From: Chromohalobacter nigrandesensis
GTDB lineage: Bacteria; Pseudomonadota; Gammaproteobacteria; Pseudomonadales; Halomonadaceae
Direction: 5' to 3'
Assembly: GCF_023061285.1 (NCBI RefSeq)
Contig: NZ_JAKGAM010000003.1
Coordinates: 62,001-126,000 of the forward strand
DNA: 64,000 nucleotides
A program made the position numbers and the translations under genes. The notes beneath the pieces are model-generated. The model saw only the letters and a list, made by a program, of their open reading frames with translations, was not told the DNA's origin and ran no database searches. Of the stretch, positions 30,831 through 38,593 are shown piece by piece; within the stretch, counting starts at the first letter, position 1, and every line of letters starts with the position of its first letter.

Positions 30831-31346
30831 ATGCATTCTACCCAATTGTGCGATGTCCTGCGGAGCCCACCGCTTTGGGATTATGCCTTGGCGTTGTACC
30901 AACGCCCCGGGGTCGCCGACGCCTGCTTGCAGTTACAAGATACGGCAGGGGCGGATGTCTGCGAATTGTTGTGGCGCTGCTGGCTCGACCATCACGCCCT
31001 CGTGCCCACCGATGAGGCGCACAACGCGTTGGATGAAGTTCGCGCCTGGCAAGCCGAGGTCACGCAGCCGATCCGTCATCTACGGCGCATGCTCAAGCCG
31101 CGTGCGCGGCACGAGCAAGATATGGCGACGCTGCGCAATCATCTCAAGGAAGCCGAGCTGCTCGCCGAACGCGAAACACTGCGCCAGCTCCAGGTCATCA
31201 GCGAAACGCCGCATGCCGTACGCCAGCGCCGGGCGGACGATACCAGCCTGAGCACACTGCTGGCACACTGCCTGACCACGCACGCGTCAGCGCAGGAAGC
31301 CGCACTGGCAACGCTGACCACACAGCACACGGCGCATCATCCGTAA
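30831..31346 (+). CDS. TIGR02444 family protein, unknown function
   Basis: A 171-residue protein starting MHSTQLCDVLRSPPLWDYAL. The pattern PPLWDYALALYQRPGVADACLQLQD followed by ADVCELLWRCWLDHH is that of the TIGR02444/DUF2390 family, which lies beside yheS in Pseudomonas as well. It appears all-helical, with an Arg/Glu-rich C-terminal half, no signal peptide and no membrane segment. The start at 30831 is an ATG with CTGGAG upstream; a TTG at 30825 is in frame. Its function is not known; conserved pairing with YheS suggests a link to translation. Confidence 0.8.
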   Translation: MHSTQLCDVLRSPPLWDYALALYQRPGVADACLQLQDTAGADVCELLWRCWLDHHALVPTDEAHNALDEVRAWQAEVTQPIRHLRRMLKPRARHEQDMATLRNHLKEAELLAERETLRQLQVISETPHAVRQRRADDTSLSTLLAHCLTTHASAQEAALATLTTQHTAHHP

Positions 31347-31557
31347 TACGCTATTTCTTCACACCAGCTCAACATTCGAAAGATCGCATATCACGCATGT
31401 GCGGGCGCAGCATTGACGAGTGGCGCTCATCCCACAAACTCTGTAGGTTTTATAGAAGCCAGTCCGATTGATCGCGACACCTTCACGACGCGCTACGGAC
31501 GTCGAGATCCATGCCATTCGTGCGACGAATCGGCCACCACAAAAAGGACTCTACGAC

Positions 31558-32199
31558 ATGACACCTTCACAGTCTGGCAATAGCGATGAAAACGCGAAAT
31601 CACGCAGTACCTTGCTTCGTGTACTGGGAACCATCGATCATGGCCTGAGCATCATCGAGCGCGTGATCATCGCTGGGGGCGTGCTCGCCATGGCGGTACT
31701 CATGAGCGGTCACGTCGTCGGTAACCTGCTATTCGAACAAGGCATCCCCGGGACCTACGAAGTGACCGAGATGCTCATCGTGGTGATCACCTTCGTCGGT
31801 GTCGGTTATGCGGCACGCAACGCACGCCATATCAGCATGTCGGCGATCTACGACCAGCTCAGCGGCCGCTGGCGCAAGGCGCTCCTCATCCTGATCTCCC
31901 TGGGCACTGCGGTATTGATGTTCTATTTCGCCGACAAGTCCATCGATTATGTCATGGCCATTCATGACCGCGGTCGTAGCAGTGCCTCGCTTAACATCCC
32001 CATGTGGATCGTCTATCTCGCCCTCCCTGTCGGCTTCATTCTCGCCGGCGTGCAATACCTGCTCACCACCGTGCGCAACCTGGTGAGTGACGATATCTAT
32101 CGTTCCTTCAACGAAAAAGAGGAATACAACGAAGTGCCCCCGGAAGCGGAAGAAGGCAATGGCAGTAACGATGGCCATGACGCACGTCGCGATGCCTGA
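31558..32199 (+). CDS. TRAP transporter small permease (DctQ)
   Basis: Small membrane subunit of a tripartite ATP-independent periplasmic transporter, 213 residues. Started at MTPSQSGNSDENAKSRS, with AAAAGGA just upstream. A hydrophilic N-terminal stretch of about 30 residues is followed by four membrane helices. The family pattern is seen in FEQGIPGTYEVTEMLIVVIT near residue 59 and GYAARNARHISMSAIYDQLS near 83. The charged Glu-rich tail is typical of a halophile. It is the first gene of a dctQM pair; the binding protein gene dctP lies after dctM on the opposite strand. Confidence 0.9.
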   Translation: MTPSQSGNSDENAKSRSTLLRVLGTIDHGLSIIERVIIAGGVLAMAVLMSGHVVGNLLFEQGIPGTYEVTEMLIVVITFVGVGYAARNARHISMSAIYDQLSGRWRKALLILISLGTAVLMFYFADKSIDYVMAIHDRGRSSASLNIPMWIVYLALPVGFILAGVQYLLTTVRNLVSDDIYRSFNEKEEYNEVPPEAEEGNGSNDGHDARRDA

Positions 32200-32246
32200 A
32201 GTGCCTCTCCGCAACACGACCGCCATCAACGCGAGGACGTAAAACA

Positions 32247-33530
32247 ATGCTAACTTGGCTAGCCGTGATCATGCTGGTGCTGCTGCTGCTCGGGTTCCCG
32301 ATGATGGTTCCCCTGGCGGCAGGCACGCTTTTCATGATGTTCACGGGCATGACGTTTTTCGGGCCCGACCAGGCCGTGAGCTGGATGATCAATGGCATCG
32401 GCAGTTGGGTACTCGCCGCCGTGCCCATGTTCATCTTCGCCGCCGACATCTTGACCAAAGGCCATACCGCCAACCGCCTGCTCGATGTCGTCGATGTCTT
32501 CACACGCCATGTCCGCGGAGGCCTGCCCATCACCACCGCCGCCTCGTGCGCCTTGTTCGGAGCCGTCTCGGGCTCCACGCAAGCCACCGTGGTCGCCATG
32601 GGCGGACCGATGCGTCCGCGTCTCCTGGCACGAGGCTATCCTGACAAGTTCGCTCTGGCCCTGATCATCAACGCCAGCGATATCGCGCTACTGATCCCCC
32701 CCAGCATCGGTTTCATCGTCTACGGCGTGGTCATGAAAACCTCGATCGGCGATTTGTTCCTCGCCGGCATCCTTCCCGGCCTTCTGATCCTGGCCATGTT
32801 TGCCGTGTACTGCTATATCGGCGCGCGCCTGAAAGGTATCGAGCCCGAGCCACGCGCCACCTGGGCGGAACGCTTCAAGGCGGTTCGCCGCGTCATTCTC
32901 CCGATGGGGTTCCCCGTGCTGGTGGTCGGCGGTATCTACGGCGGCTTCTTCAGCGCCGTCGAGGCCTCGGCAGTCGCAGTGGCCTATGCCTTTATCCTCG
33001 AGGTGGTCATCTACCGTCAGGTATCGATTCGTGACCTCGGCAGTTTGGCGCTGTCCACCGGCATGATCACTGCTGTGGTCTTCATTCTAGTCGCCATCGG
33101 CGCGGCATTCTCGCAGACCCTGGGCACCGCCGGCGTGCCGGAGCAGATCCTCGGCCCCGTCATCGAAGGTATCGGTGACAACCAGTTCCTGGCATTGCTG
33201 CTGATCGCTGCAGCCTTCTTCGTAGGCTGCATGTTCGTCGACCCCATCGTGGTCATTCTGATTCTGGTGCCGATCTTCAAGCCACTGGTCGAAGCCACCG
33301 GGCTGGACCCGGTGCACGTCGGCGTGATCGTCACCCTGCAAGCAGCCATCGGCTCGGCCACACCACCGTTCGGCTGCGATATCTTTACAGCCATCGCAGT
33401 CTTCCGCCGCCCTTACATGGAAGTGATTCGCGGCACGCCGCCATTCATTGCCATCCTGGCATTGGCCACGATCATCTTGATCATGTTCCCGCAGATATCG
33501 CTGCTGCTCCCCTCGCTCGGTGGTGACTGA
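32247..33530 (+). CDS. TRAP transporter large permease (DctM)
   Basis: Main transport subunit of the TRAP system, a sodium-driven member of the ion transporter superfamily; 427 residues with about 12 membrane helices. DctM motifs include FMFTGMTFFG-like N-terminal helices, GGLPITTAASCALFGAVSGS near residue 91, and LLIPPSIGFIVYGVVMKTSI near 150. The C-terminal half has MFVDPIVVILILVPIFKP near 330 and SATPPFGCDIFTAIAVFRRP near 371. The substrate cannot be told from sequence; ectoine/TeaC, C4-dicarboxylate and other carboxylates are all possible. A GC-rich hairpin (33539-33562) follows the stop. Confidence 0.93.
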   Translation: MLTWLAVIMLVLLLLGFPMMVPLAAGTLFMMFTGMTFFGPDQAVSWMINGIGSWVLAAVPMFIFAADILTKGHTANRLLDVVDVFTRHVRGGLPITTAASCALFGAVSGSTQATVVAMGGPMRPRLLARGYPDKFALALIINASDIALLIPPSIGFIVYGVVMKTSIGDLFLAGILPGLLILAMFAVYCYIGARLKGIEPEPRATWAERFKAVRRVILPMGFPVLVVGGIYGGFFSAVEASAVAVAYAFILEVVIYRQVSIRDLGSLALSTGMITAVVFILVAIGAAFSQTLGTAGVPEQILGPVIEGIGDNQFLALLLIAAAFFVGCMFVDPIVVILILVPIFKPLVEATGLDPVHVGVIVTLQAAIGSATPPFGCDIFTAIAVFRRPYMEVIRGTPPFIAILALATIILIMFPQISLLLPSLGGD

Positions 33531-33612
33531 GTGCGCGACTGGCCCGGCCTCTGCCGGGCCAGCATGTCGTGGAGCCACATTCCTGACTCACTAGTCATCC
33601 GCCAAGCATATA

Positions 33613-33644
33613 AAAACCCCGGAAACTCACGCTTCCGGGGTTTT
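33613..33644. terminator. Bidirectional terminator between dctM and dctP
   Basis: AAAACCCCGGAA (33613-33624) and TTCCGGGGTTTT (33633-33644) form a perfect 12-bp stem around an 8-base loop, flanked by A-run and T-run. It is placed to end dctQM from the left and dctP from the right. A second 10-bp GC stem (33539-33562, loop CTCT) just after dctM lacks a T-run. Confidence 0.92.
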
Positions 33645-33686
33645 ATGCATGCGGCATGTCAGTACTTCAGATACTGACGGTCAGGC

Positions 33687-34712
33687 TTACTCCGCCTTGT
33701 CATCCGACTGATCGACATGATCCAGCACGATGTCCAGCGCTTTCTGACCACGTTCGCCGACCATATCGACGTAGGTCTGACGCACCGGCTCGGCCAGCTT
33801 ACGGAAGGCATCACGCTCGGCCTCATCCAAGTGGACGATGTTGATATCGCTTTTTTCCTTGATGGTATCGAGACGTTCGGAGTTGAACTGGGTCTGGATG
33901 TCGTGACCCTTCTGAACCATCTCGTCGAGCGTGGACTCGAGCATCTCGCGCTGATCGTCGGACAGGTCGTCGTACCACTCCTCGTTACCGATGAAGTTGG
34001 CGATGAACTGCGACTGCTCGGCGAAGATCATGTAGTCCTGCACTTCATAGAAGCCCATGTTCTCGTGAGCGAAGACCGGCTGGATGTTACCCTCCGCCTG
34101 GCCTTGCTGCAGGGCACTGTAGAGCTCGCCATAAGCAATGGTGATGGGCGAGGCGCCGTAGGCCTCATAGGTCGAGCGTAGCAGGCTGTTATCCATGACC
34201 CGGATCTGGAGGTTGTCCATATCCTCCGGCGTGCGGACCTCCTTGTTGGTCGTCCAGACCTGATACCCTTCAGGCAAGGCCGCCAGCGGCACCAGCCCAC
34301 GTTCGCGGAACGAGTCCTGCCACGCATCACTCTTGAGGAAGTCGTCAGAGTTGAGAATCTCGGCCGTCTCAAGCTGATCATTGGGCATGACGAAGTTGAG
34401 ACTCATCAACTGACTCTCCGGGACGGTACCGCCCAAGAAGCCTGAGCCGAAGCCGAGCGGGATAGCGCCACTCTGGATGGCGTCATACAACGCCGAATAG
34501 CTCGACCCCCAGGAACCATACGGCAGCAACTCGACCGTGATGTCGCCGTCGCTTTTTTCCTCGATCAACTTCTTGAACTCTTCCGCATAGCCGTACTGCA
34601 CGCTACCTTCGGTCTCCTCGAGACCGAAACGCCAGGTATCGGCGGACGCCGTGGAAGCGACACCGACCAGGCCCAACGCCGTGATACTCAGAACGATATT
34701 GCGCAGTTGCAT
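33687..34712 (-). CDS. TRAP transporter substrate-binding protein (DctP)
   Basis: Periplasmic binding protein of 341 residues with a signal peptide (MQLRNIVLSITALGLVGVAS, probable cleavage at ASA-DTW near residue 24). The DctP family pattern is clear: FKKLIEEKSDGDITVELLPY near residue 46, LPEGYQVWTTNKEVRTPEDM near 148, and LQIRVMDNSLLRSTYEAYGA near 168, which holds the conserved arginine that binds the substrate carboxylate. It converges on dctQM, so the complex is probably encoded by two transcripts. AGAGGGAA precedes the start. The ligand is unknown, probably a carboxylate. Confidence 0.92.
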   Translation of the reverse strand: MQLRNIVLSITALGLVGVASTASADTWRFGLEETEGSVQYGYAEEFKKLIEEKSDGDITVELLPYGSWGSSYSALYDAIQSGAIPLGFGSGFLGGTVPESQLMSLNFVMPNDQLETAEILNSDDFLKSDAWQDSFRERGLVPLAALPEGYQVWTTNKEVRTPEDMDNLQIRVMDNSLLRSTYEAYGASPITIAYGELYSALQQGQAEGNIQPVFAHENMGFYEVQDYMIFAEQSQFIANFIGNEEWYDDLSDDQREMLESTLDEMVQKGHDIQTQFNSERLDTIKEKSDINIVHLDEAERDAFRKLAEPVRQTYVDMVGERGQKALDIVLDHVDQSDDKAE

Positions 34713-34856
34713 AGAGTTCCCTCTTTCTTATCAATGTAGATTCAGAGAAGAGCAAAGTCGCAGCAATGTCAAGCAGCGCCCCCGTGCAGGTGCGCAATGG
34801 CGCGCGTGCTGGTACAGTCGCGACGCGGTGTTTGTTTATCTTGTTAAGGAGTTTGC

Positions 34857-35594
34857 ATGAAACGTTTGATGACGGCTGTGGCGTTCGGCGGCCTGGTAAC
34901 GACGCCGCTTTTGGCCATGGCCGCCCCGCAAAGCGATGAAGCCAAGCTCAGCTATAGCATTGGCGCGACCCTCGGCCAGAGCATTAAGCAGGACATCTCG
35001 GATCTCGATACCGACGCCTTCACCCAAGCGGTCGAGGATGTCTACGCCGGCGATGACTTGCAGATGAGCGATGATGAGATCGCCACTACGCTCTCTGACT
35101 TCCAGCAGCAGAAGATGGCTGAACAGAAGGAACAAATGGCTGAGCAGAAGAAGGAAAAGGCGCAATCAGCCGAACAGAACCGTAAGGCCAGCGAGGCGTT
35201 CCTTGAAGAGAACGCCAAGAAGGACGGTGTGAAGGTCACCGACTCGGGGCTGCAATACAAGGTGCTCGAATCCGGCGACGGTGAAACACCCAGCGCCAAC
35301 GATACCGTGAAGGTCAACTACGAAGGCAAGCTACCCGACGGCACCGTGTTCGATAGCTCCTACGAGCGTGGCGAACCCATCACCTTCCAGGTCGGCCAGG
35401 TCATCGAGGGTTGGCAGGAAGCACTGCAGAAGATGCAGGTCGGCGATACCTGGATGCTTTACGTACCCGCCGATCTCGCCTACGGCCAGGGCGGTACCGG
35501 TGGTCCGATCGGTCCCAACCAGGCACTCACCTTCAAGATCGAGCTGCTGGGCATCGAAGCCGGCGACGACCAAGAGGCGTCAGCCGACGAGTAA
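34857..35594 (+). CDS. FKBP-type peptidyl-prolyl cis-trans isomerase (FklB/FkpA/Mip type)
   Basis: Periplasmic folding helper, 245 residues. A signal peptide (MKRLMTAVAFGGLVTTPLLA) is followed by the Mip-like dimerisation region (KLSYSIGATLGQSIKQDI near 31) and a long Gln/Glu/Lys-rich helix of about 50 residues. The FKBP domain starts near 118 and contains VNYEGKLPDGTVFDSSYERG, FQVGQVIEGWQEALQKMQVG, MLYVPADLAYG and ALTFKIELLGIE, the complete set of active-site elements. A start-proximal AAGGAG is present. A hairpin follows the stop. Confidence 0.93.
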   Translation: MKRLMTAVAFGGLVTTPLLAMAAPQSDEAKLSYSIGATLGQSIKQDISDLDTDAFTQAVEDVYAGDDLQMSDDEIATTLSDFQQQKMAEQKEQMAEQKKEKAQSAEQNRKASEAFLEENAKKDGVKVTDSGLQYKVLESGDGETPSANDTVKVNYEGKLPDGTVFDSSYERGEPITFQVGQVIEGWQEALQKMQVGDTWMLYVPADLAYGQGGTGGPIGPNQALTFKIELLGIEAGDDQEASADE

Positions 35595-35606
35595 GCGCTC
35601 GTCACG

Positions 35607-35630
35607 CCAGGTGCCTCACGAAGCACCTGG
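35607..35630 (+). terminator. Likely terminator after the FKBP gene
   Basis: CCAGGTGC (35607-35614) and GCACCTGG (35623-35630) form a perfect 8-bp stem with an 8-base loop, 12 bases after the stop, followed by the pyrimidine stretch CATCTCTCTT. The T-run is broken, so termination may be partial. Confidence 0.6.
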
Positions 35631-35847
35631 CATCTCTCTTCACGCTATCCTCGCCTTTCTGCGCATTGCCTTCTTTTCGAACGCTTGCGCTGTGTGTTTT
35701 CCACACCCCAATATCCACCGCCGCCTGTGGATAGTTTTGTGGAGCGTCTGTGGCCTGGCGGTGAAAACCGGCTTTCCTGATCCCGCGGCGCCCTTGCATG
35801 ACACTTGCCCGCAGTCAAGCACGCCTCGTCGCCGTATCAAAAATAAA

Positions 35848-35860
35848 TATCAAGTTATTG
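35848..35860 (+). promoter_or_regulatory. IHF consensus site
   Basis: TATCAAGTTATTG fits the IHF consensus WATCAANNNNTTR at every defined base, inside the AT-rich tract that separates the two pairs of DnaA-box-like sequences. Confidence 0.5.
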
Positions 35861-35875
35861 TTTTAATTAGTTTTT

Positions 35876-35899
35876 AAAAAGCCGCTTCCATCTGGAAGC
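35876..35899 (-). terminator. Intrinsic terminator of the 35988-36479 gene
   Basis: On the minus strand GCTTCC-N4-GGAAGC (35899-35884) is followed by GGCTTTTT. It lies about 90 bp downstream of the minus-strand gene ending at 35988, inside the DnaA-box-like region. Confidence 0.65.
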
Positions 35900-35987
35900 A
35901 AGCACCGAGTAAGCGTTGGCTTACCCACAAGTCGCATGGTAAGGGCGATTGTCATAATGTGGACAAATGTCGCCCCGTGTGCCGTAC

Positions 35988-36479
35988 CTAGCGGTGAATA
36001 TCGAAATCGTACCAGCTCCCTTCGTGCCCCTCAGGGGTCTCGAGAATCACTTGCGCCCGCCACGGCATGACCGTTTCCGTGCATGGACGAAGTTCGCCCA
36101 CACCCTGGAAGTGGCCATCACCGACCGCCTCCAGCTCGACCCGAGTTAAGCCCATGTTCATGTCGCGTCCGACGAACTCCACCACCGCCGACTCCACGTC
36201 GAGACCGGATGTCTGCACATCCAGCGTCAACGGCTCGTACGAGGCAAAGTCGCCTTGCATTTCAAAACGTAGCGTCCCGCTCAAGCCGATATCGGTACGA
36301 CACGCTCCATCGCGCAGATCGCAATGCATACGCGGGGGATACCAGGTGACATCCTCTCGCGAATCGCGCAGGTAGTAATCGGCGAGGTAACCCGCCGCCA
36401 CCAGCACCGTCACCAGCGTCACTAACGTCAGTAGATTGAGCAGCGGCGATCTTACTGGGTCTTCATCATGGTGTTGCAT
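35988..36479 (-). CDS. Single-pass membrane protein with periplasmic FixH/YtkA-like domain, unknown function
   Basis: I start this at MQHHDEDPVRSPLLNLL (163 residues), just before the only membrane helix (LLTLVTLVTVLVAAGYLADYY, residues 16-36); no good ribosome site decides the start. The remainder is probably periplasmic and beta-rich. It has two cysteines close together (MHCDLRDGACRTD), a RDMNMGLTRVEL stretch, then GHFQGVGELRPCTETVMPWR and a C-terminal beta strand. The methionine/glycine motif and the ending on W-x-x-x-V-I-L resemble FixH/YtkA-type domains tied to copper or cytochrome oxidase assembly, but I cannot confirm that. It is divergent from the AEC transporter gene. Confidence 0.6.
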   Translation of the reverse strand: MQHHDEDPVRSPLLNLLTLVTLVTVLVAAGYLADYYLRDSREDVTWYPPRMHCDLRDGACRTDIGLSGTLRFEMQGDFASYEPLTLDVQTSGLDVESAVVEFVGRDMNMGLTRVELEAVGDGHFQGVGELRPCTETVMPWRAQVILETPEGHEGSWYDFDIHR

Positions 36480-36597
36480 ATCGTTAGGTCGAATCCCATC
36501 ACCCAGGGGCATCGCGCTAAGCTTACCAGTTCGTGTGCCGGTGAGCTTGGCTGCAGTCAGCGCCCGGTGTCCATGAAGTTGCGCAAGCGGAGGCACA

Positions 36598-37512
36598 ATG
36601 AGCGGTGTCACTGGGGCCCTGGGCCCTCTGTTTTTGCTGATTCTACTCGGCGCCCTGCTGGGTTGGCGGCGTTTTCCCGGAGGGGATTTCTGGCCCGCGA
36701 TGGAACGGCTGATCTACTTTCTGCTGTTCCCCGCGATGCTGATCTCGACCCTATCCACGGCGGATGTCGCACAGGTGCCGGTCATTCGCCTGGCCGTGGT
36801 ACTGATGGGCACCATGACGCTATTCGCGCTGGGCCTCTGGTGTGCGCGTCATCGCCTCGCGCTGGCGCCGCCGGCGTTCACCTCGGTGCTGCAAGGCACG
36901 CTGCGCTTCAATACCTACGTAGGGGTCGCCGGTGCCGCCGCCCTGCATGGCCATGCAGGCGCCACGGTAGCGGCGGTCGCCGTGGCACTGATGGTGCCGC
37001 TGGCCAACGTGCTCTGCGTGAGCGGTTTCATCGCTGCAGGCACCTTGGGCCCCTCGAGCCTGGGGCGCAGTTTTGCCGCCTTGCTGCGTAATCCACTGAT
37101 CCTGGCCTGCGTCATCGGTATCGCCCTCAATGTCACCGGCATCGGCCTGCCGGGCTGGCTGGGCAGCGGCGTCGAGCTCGTCGGGCGTGCCGCCCTGCCG
37201 CTAGGACTGATCGCCGTGGGCGTGGCGCTACGCCCACACGCCCTCATCGGCAGCGGGCGCGCGTTCTGGTACTCGGCCACGCTCAAGCTCGTCGCCACGC
37301 CCGTAGTGGTACTGGCTCTGGCCTGGTTGACCGGACTCGATCCAGTGAGCCGCGACATCGCACTGCTGTTCGCCGCTCTGCCCACCGCCACCTCGGCCTA
37401 TATTCTCGCCCGCCAGCTCGGCGGCGACGCCGAGCTGATGGCGGCACTGATCACCGGCCAGACCCTGCTGGCCATGGTGACGCTACCGGCGTGGATGGCG
37501 CTGGCGAGCTGA
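36598..37512 (+). CDS. AEC family transporter (auxin-efflux-carrier-like permease)
   Basis: Inner-membrane secondary transporter of 304 residues with about ten helices in two inverted halves. The N-terminal LFLLILLGALLGWRRFPG and FWPAMERLIYFLLFPAMLIS are typical, as is the repeat half beginning LGRSFAALLRNPLILACVIG near residue 155. The C-terminal FAALPTATSAYILARQLGGD near 259 is the best-conserved family motif. Bacterial members move malonate, malate and other small organic acids; the substrate here is unknown. It converges on ldhA with only 3 bp between the stops and no terminator visible. Confidence 0.88.
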   Translation: MSGVTGALGPLFLLILLGALLGWRRFPGGDFWPAMERLIYFLLFPAMLISTLSTADVAQVPVIRLAVVLMGTMTLFALGLWCARHRLALAPPAFTSVLQGTLRFNTYVGVAGAAALHGHAGATVAAVAVALMVPLANVLCVSGFIAAGTLGPSSLGRSFAALLRNPLILACVIGIALNVTGIGLPGWLGSGVELVGRAALPLGLIAVGVALRPHALIGSGRAFWYSATLKLVATPVVVLALAWLTGLDPVSRDIALLFAALPTATSAYILARQLGGDAELMAALITGQTLLAMVTLPAWMALAS

Positions 37513-37515
37513 CAC

Positions 37516-38511
37516 TCAATCGCCGACCCGATTGGCGCAGGGCGCACCGCGCATCAAGCACGCCACGTTTTCGAGCGTGACCTCGGCTATTTCGGTCAAC
37601 GCCTCCTGCGTGAAGAAGCCCTGATGACCGGTGATCAACACATTGGGGAACGTCACCAGCCGCTGGAAGACATCGTCATCGATGATGTCGCTGGAATGAT
37701 CGCGGAAGAACAGTGACGTCTCCTGTTCGTAGACGTCGATGGCCAGACCGCCCAATCGCCGTGCCTTGAGAGACTCGATGACCGCGCGGGTGTCAATCAG
37801 TCCCCCGCGCGAGGTATTGATCAGCATCGCACCCGGCTTCATCGCCGCCAGGGCCTCGGCATCGATCAGATAGCGTGTGTCGTCCGTCAGCGGGCAATGC
37901 AGGCTTATGACGTCGCTCTCCGCCAGCAGGCGCTCACGTGACACATACTCGCCGCCCAGTGCGGTGAAATCATCGCTGGGGTAGCGATCTTCCCCCAGCA
38001 TACGACAGCCGAAGCCGTGAAAGATCCGCGCCGTGGCAAGGCCGATGCGACCGGTACCGATCACGCCCACCGTCTTGCCATGCAGCGTCATGCCCAACAA
38101 GCCCTCGAGCATGAAATTGCCCTCGCGCACGCGGTTGTAGGCGCGATGCGTGCGCCGGTTCAGCGTCAACAAAAGCGCCAGGGCATGCTCGGCCACCGCC
38201 TCCGGCGAGTATGCCGGCACGCGCACCACGGCCAGCCCCAGGCGCTTGGCGGCAGCGATATCGACATTGTTGAACCCCGCACAACGCATGGCCACGAAAC
38301 GCACTCCCTGTGCGCTCAGGGCCTCCAGCGTAGCGGCATCCAACGTGTCATTGACGAAGGCGCACACCCCATCGGCGCCGTGGGCCAACACAGCACTCTC
38401 CGCGCTGAGTGCCACCTCGTGATAGCCGATCTGGAACCCATGGCGCGCATTCGCGATCTCGAAGAAACGGTGGTCATACGGCTGGGCGCTGAACATGGCG
38501 ATAAGTGGCAC
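37516..38511 (-). CDS. ldhA: D-lactate dehydrogenase (2-hydroxyacid dehydrogenase family)
   Basis: NAD-dependent enzyme that reduces pyruvate to D-lactate. A GTG start at 38511 is chosen: GGGGAGG stands six bases before it, and the protein then begins MPLIAMFSAQPYDHRFFE, aligned with E. coli LdhA. There are 331 residues against 329 in E. coli. The NAD loop is GVIGTGRIG near residue 150; catalytic Arg is in NTSRGGLID near 231, Glu in DVYEQE near 259 and His in ITGHQGFFT near 294. Upstream lies a Fur-like box pair that also serves a divergent small RNA candidate, so iron control of ldhA is possible. Confidence 0.92.
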   Translation of the reverse strand: MPLIAMFSAQPYDHRFFEIANARHGFQIGYHEVALSAESAVLAHGADGVCAFVNDTLDAATLEALSAQGVRFVAMRCAGFNNVDIAAAKRLGLAVVRVPAYSPEAVAEHALALLLTLNRRTHRAYNRVREGNFMLEGLLGMTLHGKTVGVIGTGRIGLATARIFHGFGCRMLGEDRYPSDDFTALGGEYVSRERLLAESDVISLHCPLTDDTRYLIDAEALAAMKPGAMLINTSRGGLIDTRAVIESLKARRLGGLAIDVYEQETSLFFRDHSSDIIDDDVFQRLVTFPNVLITGHQGFFTQEALTEIAEVTLENVACLMRGAPCANRVGD

Positions 38512-38537
38512 CTGATGCCTCCCCTTGCACACTAATT

Positions 38538-38587
38538 GAAAAATATTCTCGTTACGCTTGACGACTCAAATGAGAATGGTTTACCTT
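38538..38587 (+). promoter_or_regulatory. Promoter with two Fur-like boxes
   Basis: TTGACG (38558-38563, five of six to the -35 consensus), 18 bp, then TACCTT (38582-38587) as -10. Two 19-base windows resemble the Fur box GATAATGATAATCATTATC: 38538-38556 on the minus strand (12 of 19) and 38566-38584 on the plus strand (11 of 19). The second overlaps spacer and -10. Their cores ATTCTCGTT and AATGAGAAT form an inverted pair around the -35. Confidence 0.6.
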
Positions 38588-38593
38588 AACAAC

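Larger units (their letters stand above)
35697..35966. other. Cluster of DnaA-box-like sites around an AT-rich core
   Basis: Four nonamers differ from the DnaA box TTATCCACA by one base: TTTTCCACA (35697-35705, plus), CTATCCACA (35734-35726, minus), TTACCCACA (35921-35929, plus) and TTGTCCACA (35966-35958, minus). ATATCCACC (35711-35719) is weaker. Between them lies an AT-rich tract (35837-35880) that stands out in this GC-rich genome and contains an IHF match. By rough count fewer than 0.1 such nonamers are expected in 300 bp. Origin-like or datA/DARS-like function is inference. Confidence 0.55.

Noticed and set aside
35697-35966. Calling this the chromosomal oriC
   Set aside because: None of the genes that normally flank oriC in gammaproteobacteria is nearby, and only four one-mismatch boxes are present; reported as DnaA-box-like cluster instead.
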